From Bacillus sp. FJAT-22090 (lineage in GTDB: Bacteria; Bacillota; Bacilli; Bacillales_A; Planococcaceae), in the NCBI RefSeq assembly GCF_007676755.1, contig NZ_VEBK01000002.1, forward strand, positions 372,001 through 436,000: a DNA stretch of 64,000 nucleotides, written 5' to 3'. The translations under genes were made by a program, and so were the position numbers. Shown here one piece after another: positions 34,645-42,448 of this stretch. Under the pieces are notes generated by a model. The model did no database searches and was not told the origin of the DNA. It saw nothing but the letters and a program-made list of their open reading frames with translations. How positions within the stretch are numbered: the stretch's first letter is position 1; each line of letters begins with the position of its first letter.

Positions 34645-35094
34645 TTAGTAAGAATGGATTGGTAAGTATATTTCTACTTCTTCCTCGCTATTTTCAATCG
34701 AATGATATGTTTCGACAATATAAGAATCTAAGTTTCGTTTATAACCTTGTTCTTCCCCCCATTTCAATAACGAGAAATGAAGTGTGTTTATATCAGTTAT
34801 CAACCCTCTGACATTTATGTAATCTCCTGAAACTTCGATATATTCCATCCCAGGTGGGACTACATCTAAAATACCATCAACTATTAAACCAACATAATAC
34901 CTCCCTTCCATATGAGCCTCTTTTCTTTTCGGTTCATAAAGGGTAATTTCTTTTTCCGTATGATTTTTTATTTCATCCACTCGTTTTAAAAATTGACGAG
35001 CAGATCTAGGTACTTCCTTTCCAAAATCAGCAAAAGCACCACTGTTTTTCATACCTACTAATTTAAACTCTTTTTTTAACTTTTTGAATCCCAT
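34645..35094 (-). CDS. GyrI-like / AraC effector-binding-domain protein
   Basis: 149-aa stand-alone SOUL/GyrI-type small-molecule-binding protein. It starts with KEFKLVGMKNSGAFADFG and has the paired motif GRYYVGLIVDGILDVVPPGM and EYIEVSG of this fold. No DNA-binding domain. The reading frame extends to a TTG at 35112, but AGGAGG lies inside that extension, 7 bp before the ATG at 35094. Function unknown; relatives sequester drugs or act as sensors. Confidence 0.78.
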   Translation of the reverse strand: MGFKKLKKEFKLVGMKNSGAFADFGKEVPRSARQFLKRVDEIKNHTEKEITLYEPKRKEAHMEGRYYVGLIVDGILDVVPPGMEYIEVSGDYINVRGLITDINTLHFSLLKWGEEQGYKRNLDSYIVETYHSIENSEEEVEIYLPIHSY

Positions 35095-35131
35095 TTTATT
35101 TCCTCCTTGCAAATAAAATAATTTCCATTAA

Positions 35132-35668
35132 TTATTTTAAACGAGGCGTTTTTCTAGGTTGTGCGAAGCCCATTCTACACATGGACCAATTCAGTGTTGT
35201 CTTTTGGATTTCATCGTATATATCCCATAAGTTATCGACCAGTCGTAACTCAATATTTCTGCTGAAAAGCGCAGTGAATAAATTACCTATTTCTATTTTA
35301 TTTTTTGGGAACTGCTTTTTGTCACTAATAAAATAACCAGCATTTTCATCCAAAAGTTCAAATTCGCTAGCATTAAATTCATATAAATATAAGTTCGTAT
35401 TTTGCATTATTTCAAACCACTTTTGTTCTATTACTACTACATGAGAAGTAGATTTGGATGATAAAAAAGTTAGCTTATCTGTCTCGGAAGTATTTGGTCC
35501 CACATGGTAGCAAACACGGGGACAATTCCTAGGCGTCAAAAAATTTGGCAAACATTTTTCATTAATAGCCCATATAAGCCCTTTTGTCTGATCTAAATCC
35601 ATACGGGTTGGAATTCTAGGCAAAAAGAATTCTATATTACTTTCCTCACTAACATGAAAGAGTCTCAT
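35132..35668 (-). CDS. Conserved protein of the DUF6886 type
   Basis: 178 aa, function unknown. The N-terminus MRLFHVSEESNIEFFLPRIP (20 residues) and the SKSTSHVVVIEQKWF segment match a family I remember as DUF6886. The HVSEE/RIPTR start and FxPR motif recall ADP-ribose or RNA phosphotransferase-like small enzymes, but I cannot support that. Preceded by GAAGGGAATG. Placed between two GNAT genes and the GyrI-like gene on the same strand. Confidence 0.7.
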   Translation of the reverse strand: MRLFHVSEESNIEFFLPRIPTRMDLDQTKGLIWAINEKCLPNFLTPRNCPRVCYHVGPNTSETDKLTFLSSKSTSHVVVIEQKWFEIMQNTNLYLYEFNASEFELLDENAGYFISDKKQFPKNKIEIGNLFTALFSRNIELRLVDNLWDIYDEIQKTTLNWSMCRMGFAQPRKTPRLK

Positions 35669-35687
35669 ATTACATTCCCTTCAAATC

Positions 35688-36170
35688 CTATTTATATTCT
35701 ATTTTAGAAGGAAAAAATTCCATAGGTTCTTTACAAAGAACATATCCATTTCTCTTATAGTAATCACCACTGTCCTCACTCGGCCACACGATGATAAATT
35801 CATAATTATTATTTTTGGCCCACTCATTAATAGTCGTGATCAATTTACTTCCAATTCCTTGGTTTCGATATTTTTGTATTGTATAAACATTTGTCATGTA
35901 TGCAAATGGATATGTGATTCTTCCTGGTCGCGGTACTTTTGATATTAGCTGTATATAAATGTGAGATATTATCTTCGCTTCTTCCTCTGCAACCCAAATA
36001 AACCATGTTTCATTCTTCAAGGCATTTTCTAAGAAAGCTTGGCACTCCATTCTAAATGACTCAAAATTGTACTTGATAGATTTTTTTATTTCCTTATCAT
36101 CGACAGTAAAATCCCATCTCATTTGAATTAACTGATTAATATCTTTTCTTTCGGCTAGTCTAAATTGCAT
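35688..36170 (-). CDS. GNAT-family N-acetyltransferase
   Basis: 160 aa. The acetyl-CoA loop is clear: VYTIQKYRNQGIGSKLITTI, a canonical Q/R-x-x-G-x-G. The C-terminus YYKRNGYVLCKEPMEFFPSK is typical of the RimI-like group. The frame is open for a further 58 codons upstream, but the ATG at 36170 has a strong AAAGGAG 8 bp before it and gives the normal GNAT start MQFRLAERKDINQL. Confidence 0.87.
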   Translation of the reverse strand: MQFRLAERKDINQLIQMRWDFTVDDKEIKKSIKYNFESFRMECQAFLENALKNETWFIWVAEEEAKIISHIYIQLISKVPRPGRITYPFAYMTNVYTIQKYRNQGIGSKLITTINEWAKNNNYEFIIVWPSEDSGDYYKRNGYVLCKEPMEFFPSKIEYK

Positions 36171-36285
36171 AATAACTACTCCTTTAGCTTCCGCATTGTA
36201 GAATAATTGCTTTATATTGTTATTCTTCAAAGGATCATTAAATCCCTTTTTCGGGATAACAATCGTTGCCCTTTCAATACAAGTA

Positions 36286-36315
36286 AAAAGCATCTCACAA
36301 CATAAAGAGATGCTT
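36286..36315 (-). terminator. Intrinsic terminator after the lipoprotein gene
   Basis: Minus strand: AAGCATCTC, a loop of 9-10 nt, then GAGATGCTTTTTAC. It starts 10 bp beyond the stop of the lipoprotein gene ending at 36325. Confidence 0.85.
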
Positions 36316-36324
36316 GCATGTAAA

Positions 36325-37119
36325 CTATTCAATAGAAGTGGCAATTTTCAAAGCGTTCATTGGATCCTTTACTTTATCTATCATATAAACTATATTTTCC
36401 TTTTGCCAAGTTATTCTATTGTCTGATTGGTATACGTCAATATGAGCGGATCCGTTCGGTTTAGGAATAGGCAATGTATGGGTTTCTAAAAATTCTGTAG
36501 CCTCCTTGGCAAGCTTTATACCTCTTTCGCCTTCTGAAGTCCGTGTGTGAGCAGCTATTGCCCAACGACCTTCATTCCAACTTGTCCACATCGAACCTGC
36601 CCCAGCATCTTGATATCCAGTTATGCCATACCCTAGATCGATCGGCTGTCCACCCAACTCACTGAAGTTTTCAAAAGCTATTTGTTCACTAGCCTCCTGC
36701 ACACTCTCATATTTTTGAGCACTAAGACGAGCAATAATTTGGCCATCTTGAATCGTTTCATGATTTAGCGCAATCTGTTCATCGCTTTCGTAAAATATAA
36801 CTTCATAACTATTTGCATACGATTTTGTCTTAGCAGTTAAATACTTTCCTTGTTCCAAGGGTACTTCGCTTGGAAGCAGTTTAGGTAAATCGGTTTTCAA
36901 GTCGGTATTAATTGCATCTAATACTTCAGCCTGCGTCGTAGCTGGCATAGGTTGAGTTGATTCATTTTTGGGTGGTTCAACTTGAGGGGTATTTGGTTGT
37001 ACTTCCGAAATCGGCTCTTTACTATTATTGTTAGTTTTTTCAACATCGCTATTAGTCGTACATGCACTAAGCAAACTTATGGTGAAAATTGGTATTACAA
37101 ATTGCATTATAGGCTTCAT
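36325..37119 (-). CDS. Secreted lipoprotein of unknown function
   Basis: 264 aa. Signal peptide with K2, a hydrophobic core and the lipobox LLSAC at about residue 20, so the mature protein is membrane-anchored outside. A low-complexity Asn/Pro/Thr linker (to about residue 60) spaces it from a folded domain of about 190 residues rich in acidic residues. I recognise no family. The ATG at 37119 follows AAAGGAAG; an ATG 39 bp upstream would put charged residues before the signal and is less likely. Confidence 0.75.
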   Translation of the reverse strand: MKPIMQFVIPIFTISLLSACTTNSDVEKTNNNSKEPISEVQPNTPQVEPPKNESTQPMPATTQAEVLDAINTDLKTDLPKLLPSEVPLEQGKYLTAKTKSYANSYEVIFYESDEQIALNHETIQDGQIIARLSAQKYESVQEASEQIAFENFSELGGQPIDLGYGITGYQDAGAGSMWTSWNEGRWAIAAHTRTSEGERGIKLAKEATEFLETHTLPIPKPNGSAHIDVYQSDNRITWQKENIVYMIDKVKDPMNALKIATSIE

Positions 37120-37159
37120 TTGAATCTTCCTTTCTTTGTATTTAATTTTTCCCTCCAAC

Positions 37160-37199
37160 CAAAAAAGTAAACTCCTTTTGACTAACTTAGGAGTTTACT
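37160..37199 (-). terminator. Intrinsic terminator after the small membrane protein gene
   Basis: Minus strand: AGTAAACTCCT (37189-37199 side) and AGGAGTTTACT (37166-37176 side) with a 12-nt loop, followed by six T residues. Confidence 0.85.
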
Positions 37200-37202
37200 T
37201 AC

Positions 37203-37394
37203 TCATTTTTTTACTTTCACTTGCAAGAAAATTTTAGCTGTTGTCCATGTAATATTCGACAAAAACATAGAAATAGGTATCATCAAAACAATTACTATAG
37301 AAACAATCAGTTCAGAGATAGGATTGAATGGTACAAAAGAGACAAAAATAATATTTATTATGTTCCATATTACTATAAAGATGATGAGGGACAA
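37203..37394 (-). CDS. Small membrane protein with an unusual start
   Basis: At least 63 aa with two hydrophobic helices (about 3-21 and 28-46), not recognised. The only conventional start is a TTG at 37394. The nearest SD, AAAGGAG, lies at about 37432-37438, roughly 38 bp upstream, where the frame stays open (it continues with I-Y-K-I-I-N-K-L). Either an ATA/ATT start is used or the gene has lost its start. It is followed by a good terminator. Confidence 0.45.
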   Translation of the reverse strand: MSLIIFIVIWNIINIIFVSFVPFNPISELIVSIVIVLMIPISMFLSNITWTTAKIFLQVKVKK

Positions 37395-37452
37395 TAAAAG
37401 AAGAATTAACTTGTTAATAATTTTATATATTTTCTTCGCTCCTTTAGTAAAT

Positions 37453-38031
37453 TTACTCTCCTAAATGTTTTGTGCAATTATATAGCGTACAATCCCATCG
37501 ATCGTTACCGTTTTCAAGAATAGTTATGGATGTATTCTCTATGTATGTATTTGGAAATGTCTTTGGCAGCAAGTGCTGTAAGGTTAGACCGATTAATGCA
37601 CCATGACTTACTACTAATATGCGTTTATCTTTATATGTCATTACTGCTTCTTGTAAAAATTCACAGCCTCTTTTAGCTACCTTTTCAAATTTCTCCATGC
37701 CTAGGTCTAAATTACGCCAATTACTTCCCCATTTTTGTTGGCGTTCATCTTCAGTTGTTCCTTCGATTTTCCCACAATTAATTTCTCGAAGTCTTTTCTC
37801 GTAAATATCAATAGGTAAGTTTAATTTCTTCGATATTATAAATGCAGTTTCCTTTGCACGTGTTAAGTCGCTTGTGACAATAACATCCCATTCTTCTAGA
37901 GATAGTCTATCAGCGAGTGCTTGTACTTGTTTTATACCTAAAGTATTTAAAGGAATATCAGAAATTCCTTGTGCTCTTCCCAATACATTCCACTCGGTTA
38001 TACCGTGTCTGATTAATCCTAACTTTGTCAT
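37453..38031 (-). CDS. Histidine phosphatase family protein (PhoE/CobC-like)
   Basis: 192 aa. Catalytic LIRHGITEWN at the N-terminus, VTSDLTRAKETA, the Glu in LREINCGKIEGTT, and the second His in VVSHGALIG: a complete active site. This group includes broad-specificity phosphatases and alpha-ribazole phosphatase. Independent of the cobalamin genes here, so substrate unknown. Preceded by a weak ribosome-binding site; it lies 18 bp after the DUF5694-like gene. Confidence 0.88.
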   Translation of the reverse strand: MTKLGLIRHGITEWNVLGRAQGISDIPLNTLGIKQVQALADRLSLEEWDVIVTSDLTRAKETAFIISKKLNLPIDIYEKRLREINCGKIEGTTEDERQQKWGSNWRNLDLGMEKFEKVAKRGCEFLQEAVMTYKDKRILVVSHGALIGLTLQHLLPKTFPNTYIENTSITILENGNDRWDCTLYNCTKHLGE

Positions 38032-38049
38032 TTTTTTACCTCATTGTTT

Positions 38050-38790
38050 TTATTGCAAATAATCCAAGGCAGATTCCACTTCAAAAATACCACTTTCTAG
38101 TAAAAATTGTCTTACTAAATGTATATGCGCTGCTCCGATAAGCAAAAGGATTCGGTCATTTACACTTGTAGCCAAGCTTGTAAGATTTGAATAAATAATC
38201 AAGTTCCGTTGATACCACCATCTCATCCAATCTACCCCGATATAATCTATTCCAGTTCCGATACGTGCAACTTGCATATAAAGTTCATGGTCATGTTGTA
38301 TTCTTTTTTCTTGATTAATATGGATCAACATGTCCCTGATAGTTTGTTCTTTTGATGGGAGCTCCATTAATTTCGGGATGTATTCTTCCGTAATTGATCT
38401 ATATAATTCGGACTGATTTGTTTTGGCCCAGTCCAAAACTTCTCCAATATCTCTTTGGCCTATATCTCCCATCCAATCGACAGGATAGATCCTCTCATTC
38501 CCCATCGCGGCGCTAAGTCGAAAACCAATTTGGTGTATTTCGTTAGCATCCAATTCCAATGAATTATTCATATATTGGTGATAGGTTTTATTAATTTCAC
38601 GATCCGTTTCCTTCACTGCTTCTACCGCAACCTTATTTGGTTTAAAAGATTCTAGCTGTTGAATGACAGCTTCTATTTCCATCTGTCTTTTCGTTGATAA
38701 AACAGTATCTAAATTATATTCAACCAAATCTGATGAACCACCCATATGAAACGTTCCAACTATTAAAATCTTCGGCTTCATCCTATTCAT
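38050..38790 (-). CDS. DUF5694-like protein (TraB/GumN-related)
   Basis: 246 aa. Starts MNRMKPKILIVGTFHMGGSS; the GTFHMG motif, VEAVKETD and GAAHIHLVRQFL near the end match the DUF5694 group as I remember it, related to TraB/ChaN-like metal-dependent proteins with paired His residues. Function unknown. The ATG at 38790 with AAAGGTG is preferred over an ATG 48 bp upstream that would overlap the NUDIX gene. Confidence 0.75.
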   Translation of the reverse strand: MNRMKPKILIVGTFHMGGSSDLVEYNLDTVLSTKRQMEIEAVIQQLESFKPNKVAVEAVKETDREINKTYHQYMNNSLELDANEIHQIGFRLSAAMGNERIYPVDWMGDIGQRDIGEVLDWAKTNQSELYRSITEEYIPKLMELPSKEQTIRDMLIHINQEKRIQHDHELYMQVARIGTGIDYIGVDWMRWWYQRNLIIYSNLTSLATSVNDRILLLIGAAHIHLVRQFLLESGIFEVESALDYLQ

Positions 38791-38791
38791 A

Positions 38792-39346
38792 TCACCTTTC
38801 TTTAATGTGTATATGTGGTTTACACATATAGTAAGCACTCGCTGTGAACAACTGATTTATTTTACCTGAAGCGATCATGGTCTCCATATCATTTAAATCA
38901 ACTAAATGCACATCTATAAATTCTGTAGGATCTAATTCTTGATCAAATGCTTTATACACATCTACAATTAAAAAAGTAATTACTTTATTTGTTTGCGTTG
39001 CTGGATTAACATAGAACTCACCCAATAAAATAGGTGTCTTATCTGAAATATATCCTGTTTCTTCCCTTACTTCTCTTAATATCGCACTTTCATATGTTTC
39101 ATTCTTCTCAGGTTTACCAGCAGGTATTTCTAAAAAGAAATCTTGTGCAGCATATCTGTATTGTTTGACGAGTACAATCTTGTTCTCTCTTGTGAGAACA
39201 ATTGCATTTACCCAGTCAGCATATTCATTTACATAATAATTCTCAATCACTTGTCCATCAGGGAGTGCACAATCATCTTTTCGCAAATTTCCAAATGGTG
39301 TCTTAAATACATAACTGGAACGCAGTGTTTTCCAACTGTTCATCAT
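38792..39346 (-). CDS. NUDIX hydrolase, ADP-ribose pyrophosphatase-like
   Basis: 184 aa. Complete Nudix box beginning GKPEKNETYESAILREVREE and ending TGY, preceded by FFLEIPAG as in the ADP-ribose/nucleoside-diphosphate-sugar pyrophosphatase group. It hydrolyses a nucleoside diphosphate linked to another moiety. SD GAAGGGTGA. Only one base separates its stop from the start of the downstream gene, so coupled translation is likely. Confidence 0.88.
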   Translation of the reverse strand: MMNSWKTLRSSYVFKTPFGNLRKDDCALPDGQVIENYYVNEYADWVNAIVLTRENKIVLVKQYRYAAQDFFLEIPAGKPEKNETYESAILREVREETGYISDKTPILLGEFYVNPATQTNKVITFLIVDVYKAFDQELDPTEFIDVHLVDLNDMETMIASGKINQLFTASAYYMCKPHIHIKER

Positions 39347-39386
39347 GTTTCACCCTTCCATTCTACTACAATTTTCTTAGCATTCA

Positions 39387-40157
39387 TCAAAAAAACTCAT
39401 ACAATCCTTCATCAAAATAGTTAAATTCTTCAACAGAAATTGTTTGCCGAACATACCCTTTATAAAAAGCTTGCAACATTTCTTCATTGTCTCTAATTGA
39501 CCGTGTAGCTAATGCAATATCGTAACGTGGATCTCCATAGGTAGTTCCCGCCAAATCGATGAAGGTATGCACTTTTCCATTGGAGACAAGCACATTATCA
39601 ATTGTACAATCACCGTGGATTAACGTTTGTTTTGTAGAGTTGGGTTTATATTCTTTCAATTTTTCCAACAATTTTTTATCACCTTCTACCGAATCATTTT
39701 CTAGATAATAGGTAGCTTTTTGTAATTGTTTATCTAGCCAACATTCATCTGTAATCCATGGGACTGGTGGCTCTGTCTCATGTAATTGCTTTAAAAGGGC
39801 TCCAAAGCTTTGGAAGAGGACTAATTTTTCTTTCTCACAAGTTGAATGTAAAAGGGCTTCTCTTAGTGTAATACCCTCTACTAAACTCATAATTAACTGA
39901 CTTTCTACTCCTTCTATAAATATATAGAATGTGGGTATAGGCAAAGTAGTTACTTCCTTTAATATTTTCATTGCTTCTGCTTCTTTGGAAAGCCAGGCTT
40001 TATACTTTACTCTTTTTGCACTTTTACTTACAAATTGGCCAGCACTTGTTTGGAGAAATACTACTTCTGAAGTTGCGCCTTGATTTTTCGGATATGTAAT
40101 TGAATGTATTTCTCCTATTATTGTTTCAAGCTGTTTGAGGTTAATTAGTTTTGACAT
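39387..40157 (-). CDS. Aminoglycoside phosphotransferase/choline kinase-family kinase
   Basis: 256 aa protein-kinase-like small-molecule kinase. Brenner motif LIHGDCTIDNVL and the metal-binding FIDLAGTTYGDPRYDIA are intact. The lysine of the N-lobe is probably in FVSKSAKRVKYKAW. Physiological substrate unknown; homologues phosphorylate antibiotics, sugars or choline. It is divergent from the GNAT gene at 40220, sharing a 60-bp promoter region. Confidence 0.82.
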   Translation of the reverse strand: MSKLINLKQLETIIGEIHSITYPKNQGATSEVVFLQTSAGQFVSKSAKRVKYKAWLSKEAEAMKILKEVTTLPIPTFYIFIEGVESQLIMSLVEGITLREALLHSTCEKEKLVLFQSFGALLKQLHETEPPVPWITDECWLDKQLQKATYYLENDSVEGDKKLLEKLKEYKPNSTKQTLIHGDCTIDNVLVSNGKVHTFIDLAGTTYGDPRYDIALATRSIRDNEEMLQAFYKGYVRQTISVEEFNYFDEGLYEFF

Positions 40158-40219
40158 ATGTAGCTCCTAATTGAATGATAGTATAATAAAATAAAAACTA
40201 ACAAGTGGAGAGATTAAAT

Positions 40220-40690
40220 ATGGAGATCACAAAGTTCAAGAAAACAGACATACAAGAAATCATTCACTTATTTTATGACACTGTCCATACAGTGAATACC
40301 AAGGACTATTCCAAAGATCAATTAGATGCCTGGGCTCCACTTAACGACATCCAATGGAAAAGAAAAGCTTGGAGTAAAAGTTTATCTGAAAACATCACCT
40401 ATGTAGCTAAAATAAATAATACAATTGTTGGATTTTGCGATATAACAATTGATGGTTTACTGGATAGGCTTTATGTACATAAAGATTTTCAAAGAAAGGG
40501 AATCGCTTCGGATTTACTTTACAAACTTGAATCTGAAGCACGAAACTTGAAACTACAAGAAATACAGACATATGCCAGTATTACAGCAAAAGTATTTTTT
40601 GAAAATCATGATTTTACCAGTATTTCTATTAACTATGTCGAACGGAACGGTACAATACTTACAAATTTTTTGATGAAAAAAAGACTTTGA
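40220..40690 (+). CDS. GNAT-family N-acetyltransferase
   Basis: 156 aa. The acetyl-CoA loop is canonical: LYVHKDFQRKGIASDLLYKL (Q-R-K-G-I-A). N-terminus MEITKFKKTDIQEIIHLFYD and C-terminal FFENHDF are typical of the YhhY/YafP-like group. The frame begins at a GTG at 40205, but that codon is inside the GTGGAGAG SD; the ATG at 40220 fits better. Confidence 0.87.
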   Translation: MEITKFKKTDIQEIIHLFYDTVHTVNTKDYSKDQLDAWAPLNDIQWKRKAWSKSLSENITYVAKINNTIVGFCDITIDGLLDRLYVHKDFQRKGIASDLLYKLESEARNLKLQEIQTYASITAKVFFENHDFTSISINYVERNGTILTNFLMKKRL

Positions 40691-40787
40691 TATTAGTCAT
40701 ATTGCACAATAATTAGGTTGCAATCATATCATGGAGGGAATGTGCTTTGAAAAGACATTACAATTGCTAAAAAGGTAGGTCTGAGTT

Positions 40788-41420
40788 ATGGATTCTTCTA
40801 TCGATTACACCTCCCCGACTACACAGTTCACGTTTGATGTAAATAAAAGTCCTTTCTTTAAAAAAGATAATTATAATTTTATGAACATTTTAGGTATTCA
40901 ACAATTAAATACGTTAGATAATATATCTTTGCTTGATATTTTTCTCAGCTCTGGTAATAATATAGAACCACATTTTCATCCAAATGCGGCGGAGTTAGTC
41001 TACTGTGTTTCTGGTGCAATTGCCATTTCTATACTCAATCCATTTACAAAGCAATACCAAAACTACATTATCACACCTGGTCAAGTGGCAAATATTCCAC
41101 AAGGTTGGTGGCATTATCAAATGGCTACCGAAGATCGCACGCATATATTAGCCATTTTTAATGCTTCTACTCCTGAAGTAATTTTAGGTTCCGATATATT
41201 AAAATTGACACCTTCTAATATTATGGCATATACCTATTGTATGGATGAAAACCAATGGAAAAAAGCAATTGCTCCAGTTTTACCATCGACATATATTGGT
41301 CCTCCAGCAAACTGTAGCAACACGAGAACTGAAAACTCCCAGTATTATCCGAAGTTTCATGGCAATCAAGTCCATTCGATGCAACAATCCATTCCCTATC
41401 ATCAACCCAACAATCATTAA
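40788..41420 (+). CDS. Cupin-domain protein, oxalate-decarboxylase/germin-like
   Basis: 210 aa with a single cupin. Motif 1 reads IEPHFHPNAAELVYCVSGA (two His and one Glu as metal ligands); motif 2 reads IPQGWWHYQM with the fourth His. The C-terminal tail (about 175-210) is Asn/Gln/His-rich and looks disordered. Half the size of bicupin oxalate decarboxylases such as OxdC/OxdD; the latter is a spore-coat protein. A spore or stress role is possible but inferred. The 97 bp upstream contain no gene. Confidence 0.78.
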   Translation: MDSSIDYTSPTTQFTFDVNKSPFFKKDNYNFMNILGIQQLNTLDNISLLDIFLSSGNNIEPHFHPNAAELVYCVSGAIAISILNPFTKQYQNYIITPGQVANIPQGWWHYQMATEDRTHILAIFNASTPEVILGSDILKLTPSNIMAYTYCMDENQWKKAIAPVLPSTYIGPPANCSNTRTENSQYYPKFHGNQVHSMQQSIPYHQPNNH

Positions 41421-41655
41421 TTGTTTACTGAAGTCGAATAGCTTTATTCCTAATTGTCCACTGATTACCTCGCCCATTATTACCAGAACAGTATTTAAAT
41501 ATTCTAGCTTCCAAATCAAAATTTATTGAATATATATACCAACTTACAAAGTTGCTAGTAAAATCAAGTGAAAAGAATAAATACCCTCCTTTTGTTAAAA
41601 TACATGCATGAAACTCTAACTAATCTCTCTTCAGTTTATTTTCCATGTATTGCCT

Positions 41656-41808
41656 CTATTGTAATTGCTCATCACTTTGCCATCTGATATATGTATAAAT
41701 TAATTGGGCAATAAGCATACCTATGACAATCATTAATATATATTTATTTTGCAGCGAAGAGACTTGATAGAATATTTGAAGAATCAAAAGGAATATAAAG
41801 GGTGTGAA
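41656..41808 (-). pseudogene. Possible remnant of a small membrane-protein gene
   Basis: An open frame of 50 codons bounded by stops, reading FTPFIFLLILQIFYQVSSLQ at the start and ending TYIRWQSDEQLQ. It has two hydrophobic stretches and a charged C-terminus like a real miniprotein. No ATG start and no SD are present; the only candidate is a TTG at 41785-41787. It could be a start-less decayed gene or chance. Confidence 0.25.
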
Positions 41809-42090
41809 CTATAATGTCCTCAAAAATTTCTTTTTATAGGATAGCTTCAAATAACTTAAACCCTTTTCTCTTCCATTTTTCACAAATACGGCACCTTCCA
41901 ATTAATAATTTATATATTTAGTAATATTCTCCATACACTAACAAAAATCCTTTCTCAGTTAGAAAGTAAATTTCACACGGGGAAACATTATCATTACACA
42001 TATCACACCAAAGATAATAAAATTCATACTATATATGATATACATAAAACTTGTGACAAGTTTGTGAATTCTATAGACTAAGCACAATAC

Positions 42091-42121
42091 GACAAAATTT
42101 TCATTTTTACTATTGTACAAT
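42091..42121 (+). promoter_or_regulatory. Conserved upstream element of Spo0E-like gene 1
   Basis: GACAAA (42091-42096) and GTACAAT (42115-42121) occur with a start-to-start distance of 24 bp, exactly as in front of the second Spo0E-like gene at 45064-45094. TACAAT is a good -10. TACGACA resembles a Spo0A box (TTCGNCA) at 5 of 7 positions. Function inferred from conservation between paralogues. Confidence 0.45.
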
Positions 42122-42191
42122 ATGAAAGTCGATGGATGAATTATATAAAAGATTGTCTATTTAAAATAAAAAATTATGTTGGAGGAAAAAC

Positions 42192-42356
42192 GTGTTGAAT
42201 TTACCTGATGAAAAAGCATTATTAATATTAATCGCCATTAAAAGGAAAATCATGTATAGAAAAGCTAAAAGTTATGGATTTACACACCCTAGAGTCGTAA
42301 CTTGTAGCCAAGAGTTAGATGAACTGCTTAATAAATATCAAAAACTAGCATCTTAA
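42192..42356 (+). CDS. Spo0E-like sporulation regulator (aspartyl-phosphate phosphatase), copy 1
   Basis: 54-aa helical-hairpin protein. It carries the family signature SQELD followed by ELLNKYQ, with the first helix KALLILIAIKRKIMYRKAK. Spo0E-family proteins dephosphorylate Spo0A~P and delay sporulation. GTG start 6 bp after GGAGG, and a terminator follows the stop. About 60% identical to the copy at 45172; the two flank katE. Confidence 0.88.
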   Translation: MLNLPDEKALLILIAIKRKIMYRKAKSYGFTHPRVVTCSQELDELLNKYQKLAS

Positions 42357-42364
42357 AAATCAAA

Positions 42365-42403
42365 AAACCGATTACACATTCACATGAAGTGTAATCGGTT
42401 TTC
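42365..42403 (+). terminator. Intrinsic terminator of Spo0E-like gene 1
   Basis: Perfect 13-bp stem AAACCGATTACAC (42365-42377) with GTGTAATCGGTTT (42389-42401), then TTC. The A-rich left flank could also serve katE in the opposite direction. Confidence 0.88.
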
Positions 42404-42448
42404 TTATAGATTGATTTTTTACGGTTAAAAAGTAATTTTACACTTAAT

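Larger units (their letters stand above)
41421..42191. other. Long AT-rich intergenic region
   Basis: 771 bp with no convincing intact gene. It contains the end of the cupin unit, a possible remnant of a small membrane-protein ORF (41656-41808, minus), and at 42081-42121 the promoter-like region of the first Spo0E-like gene. Confidence 0.6.

Noticed and set aside
41280-41519. Antisense ORF opposite the cupin tail
   Set aside because: Overlaps the cupin gene, has no SD, and its composition is that of a shadow frame.
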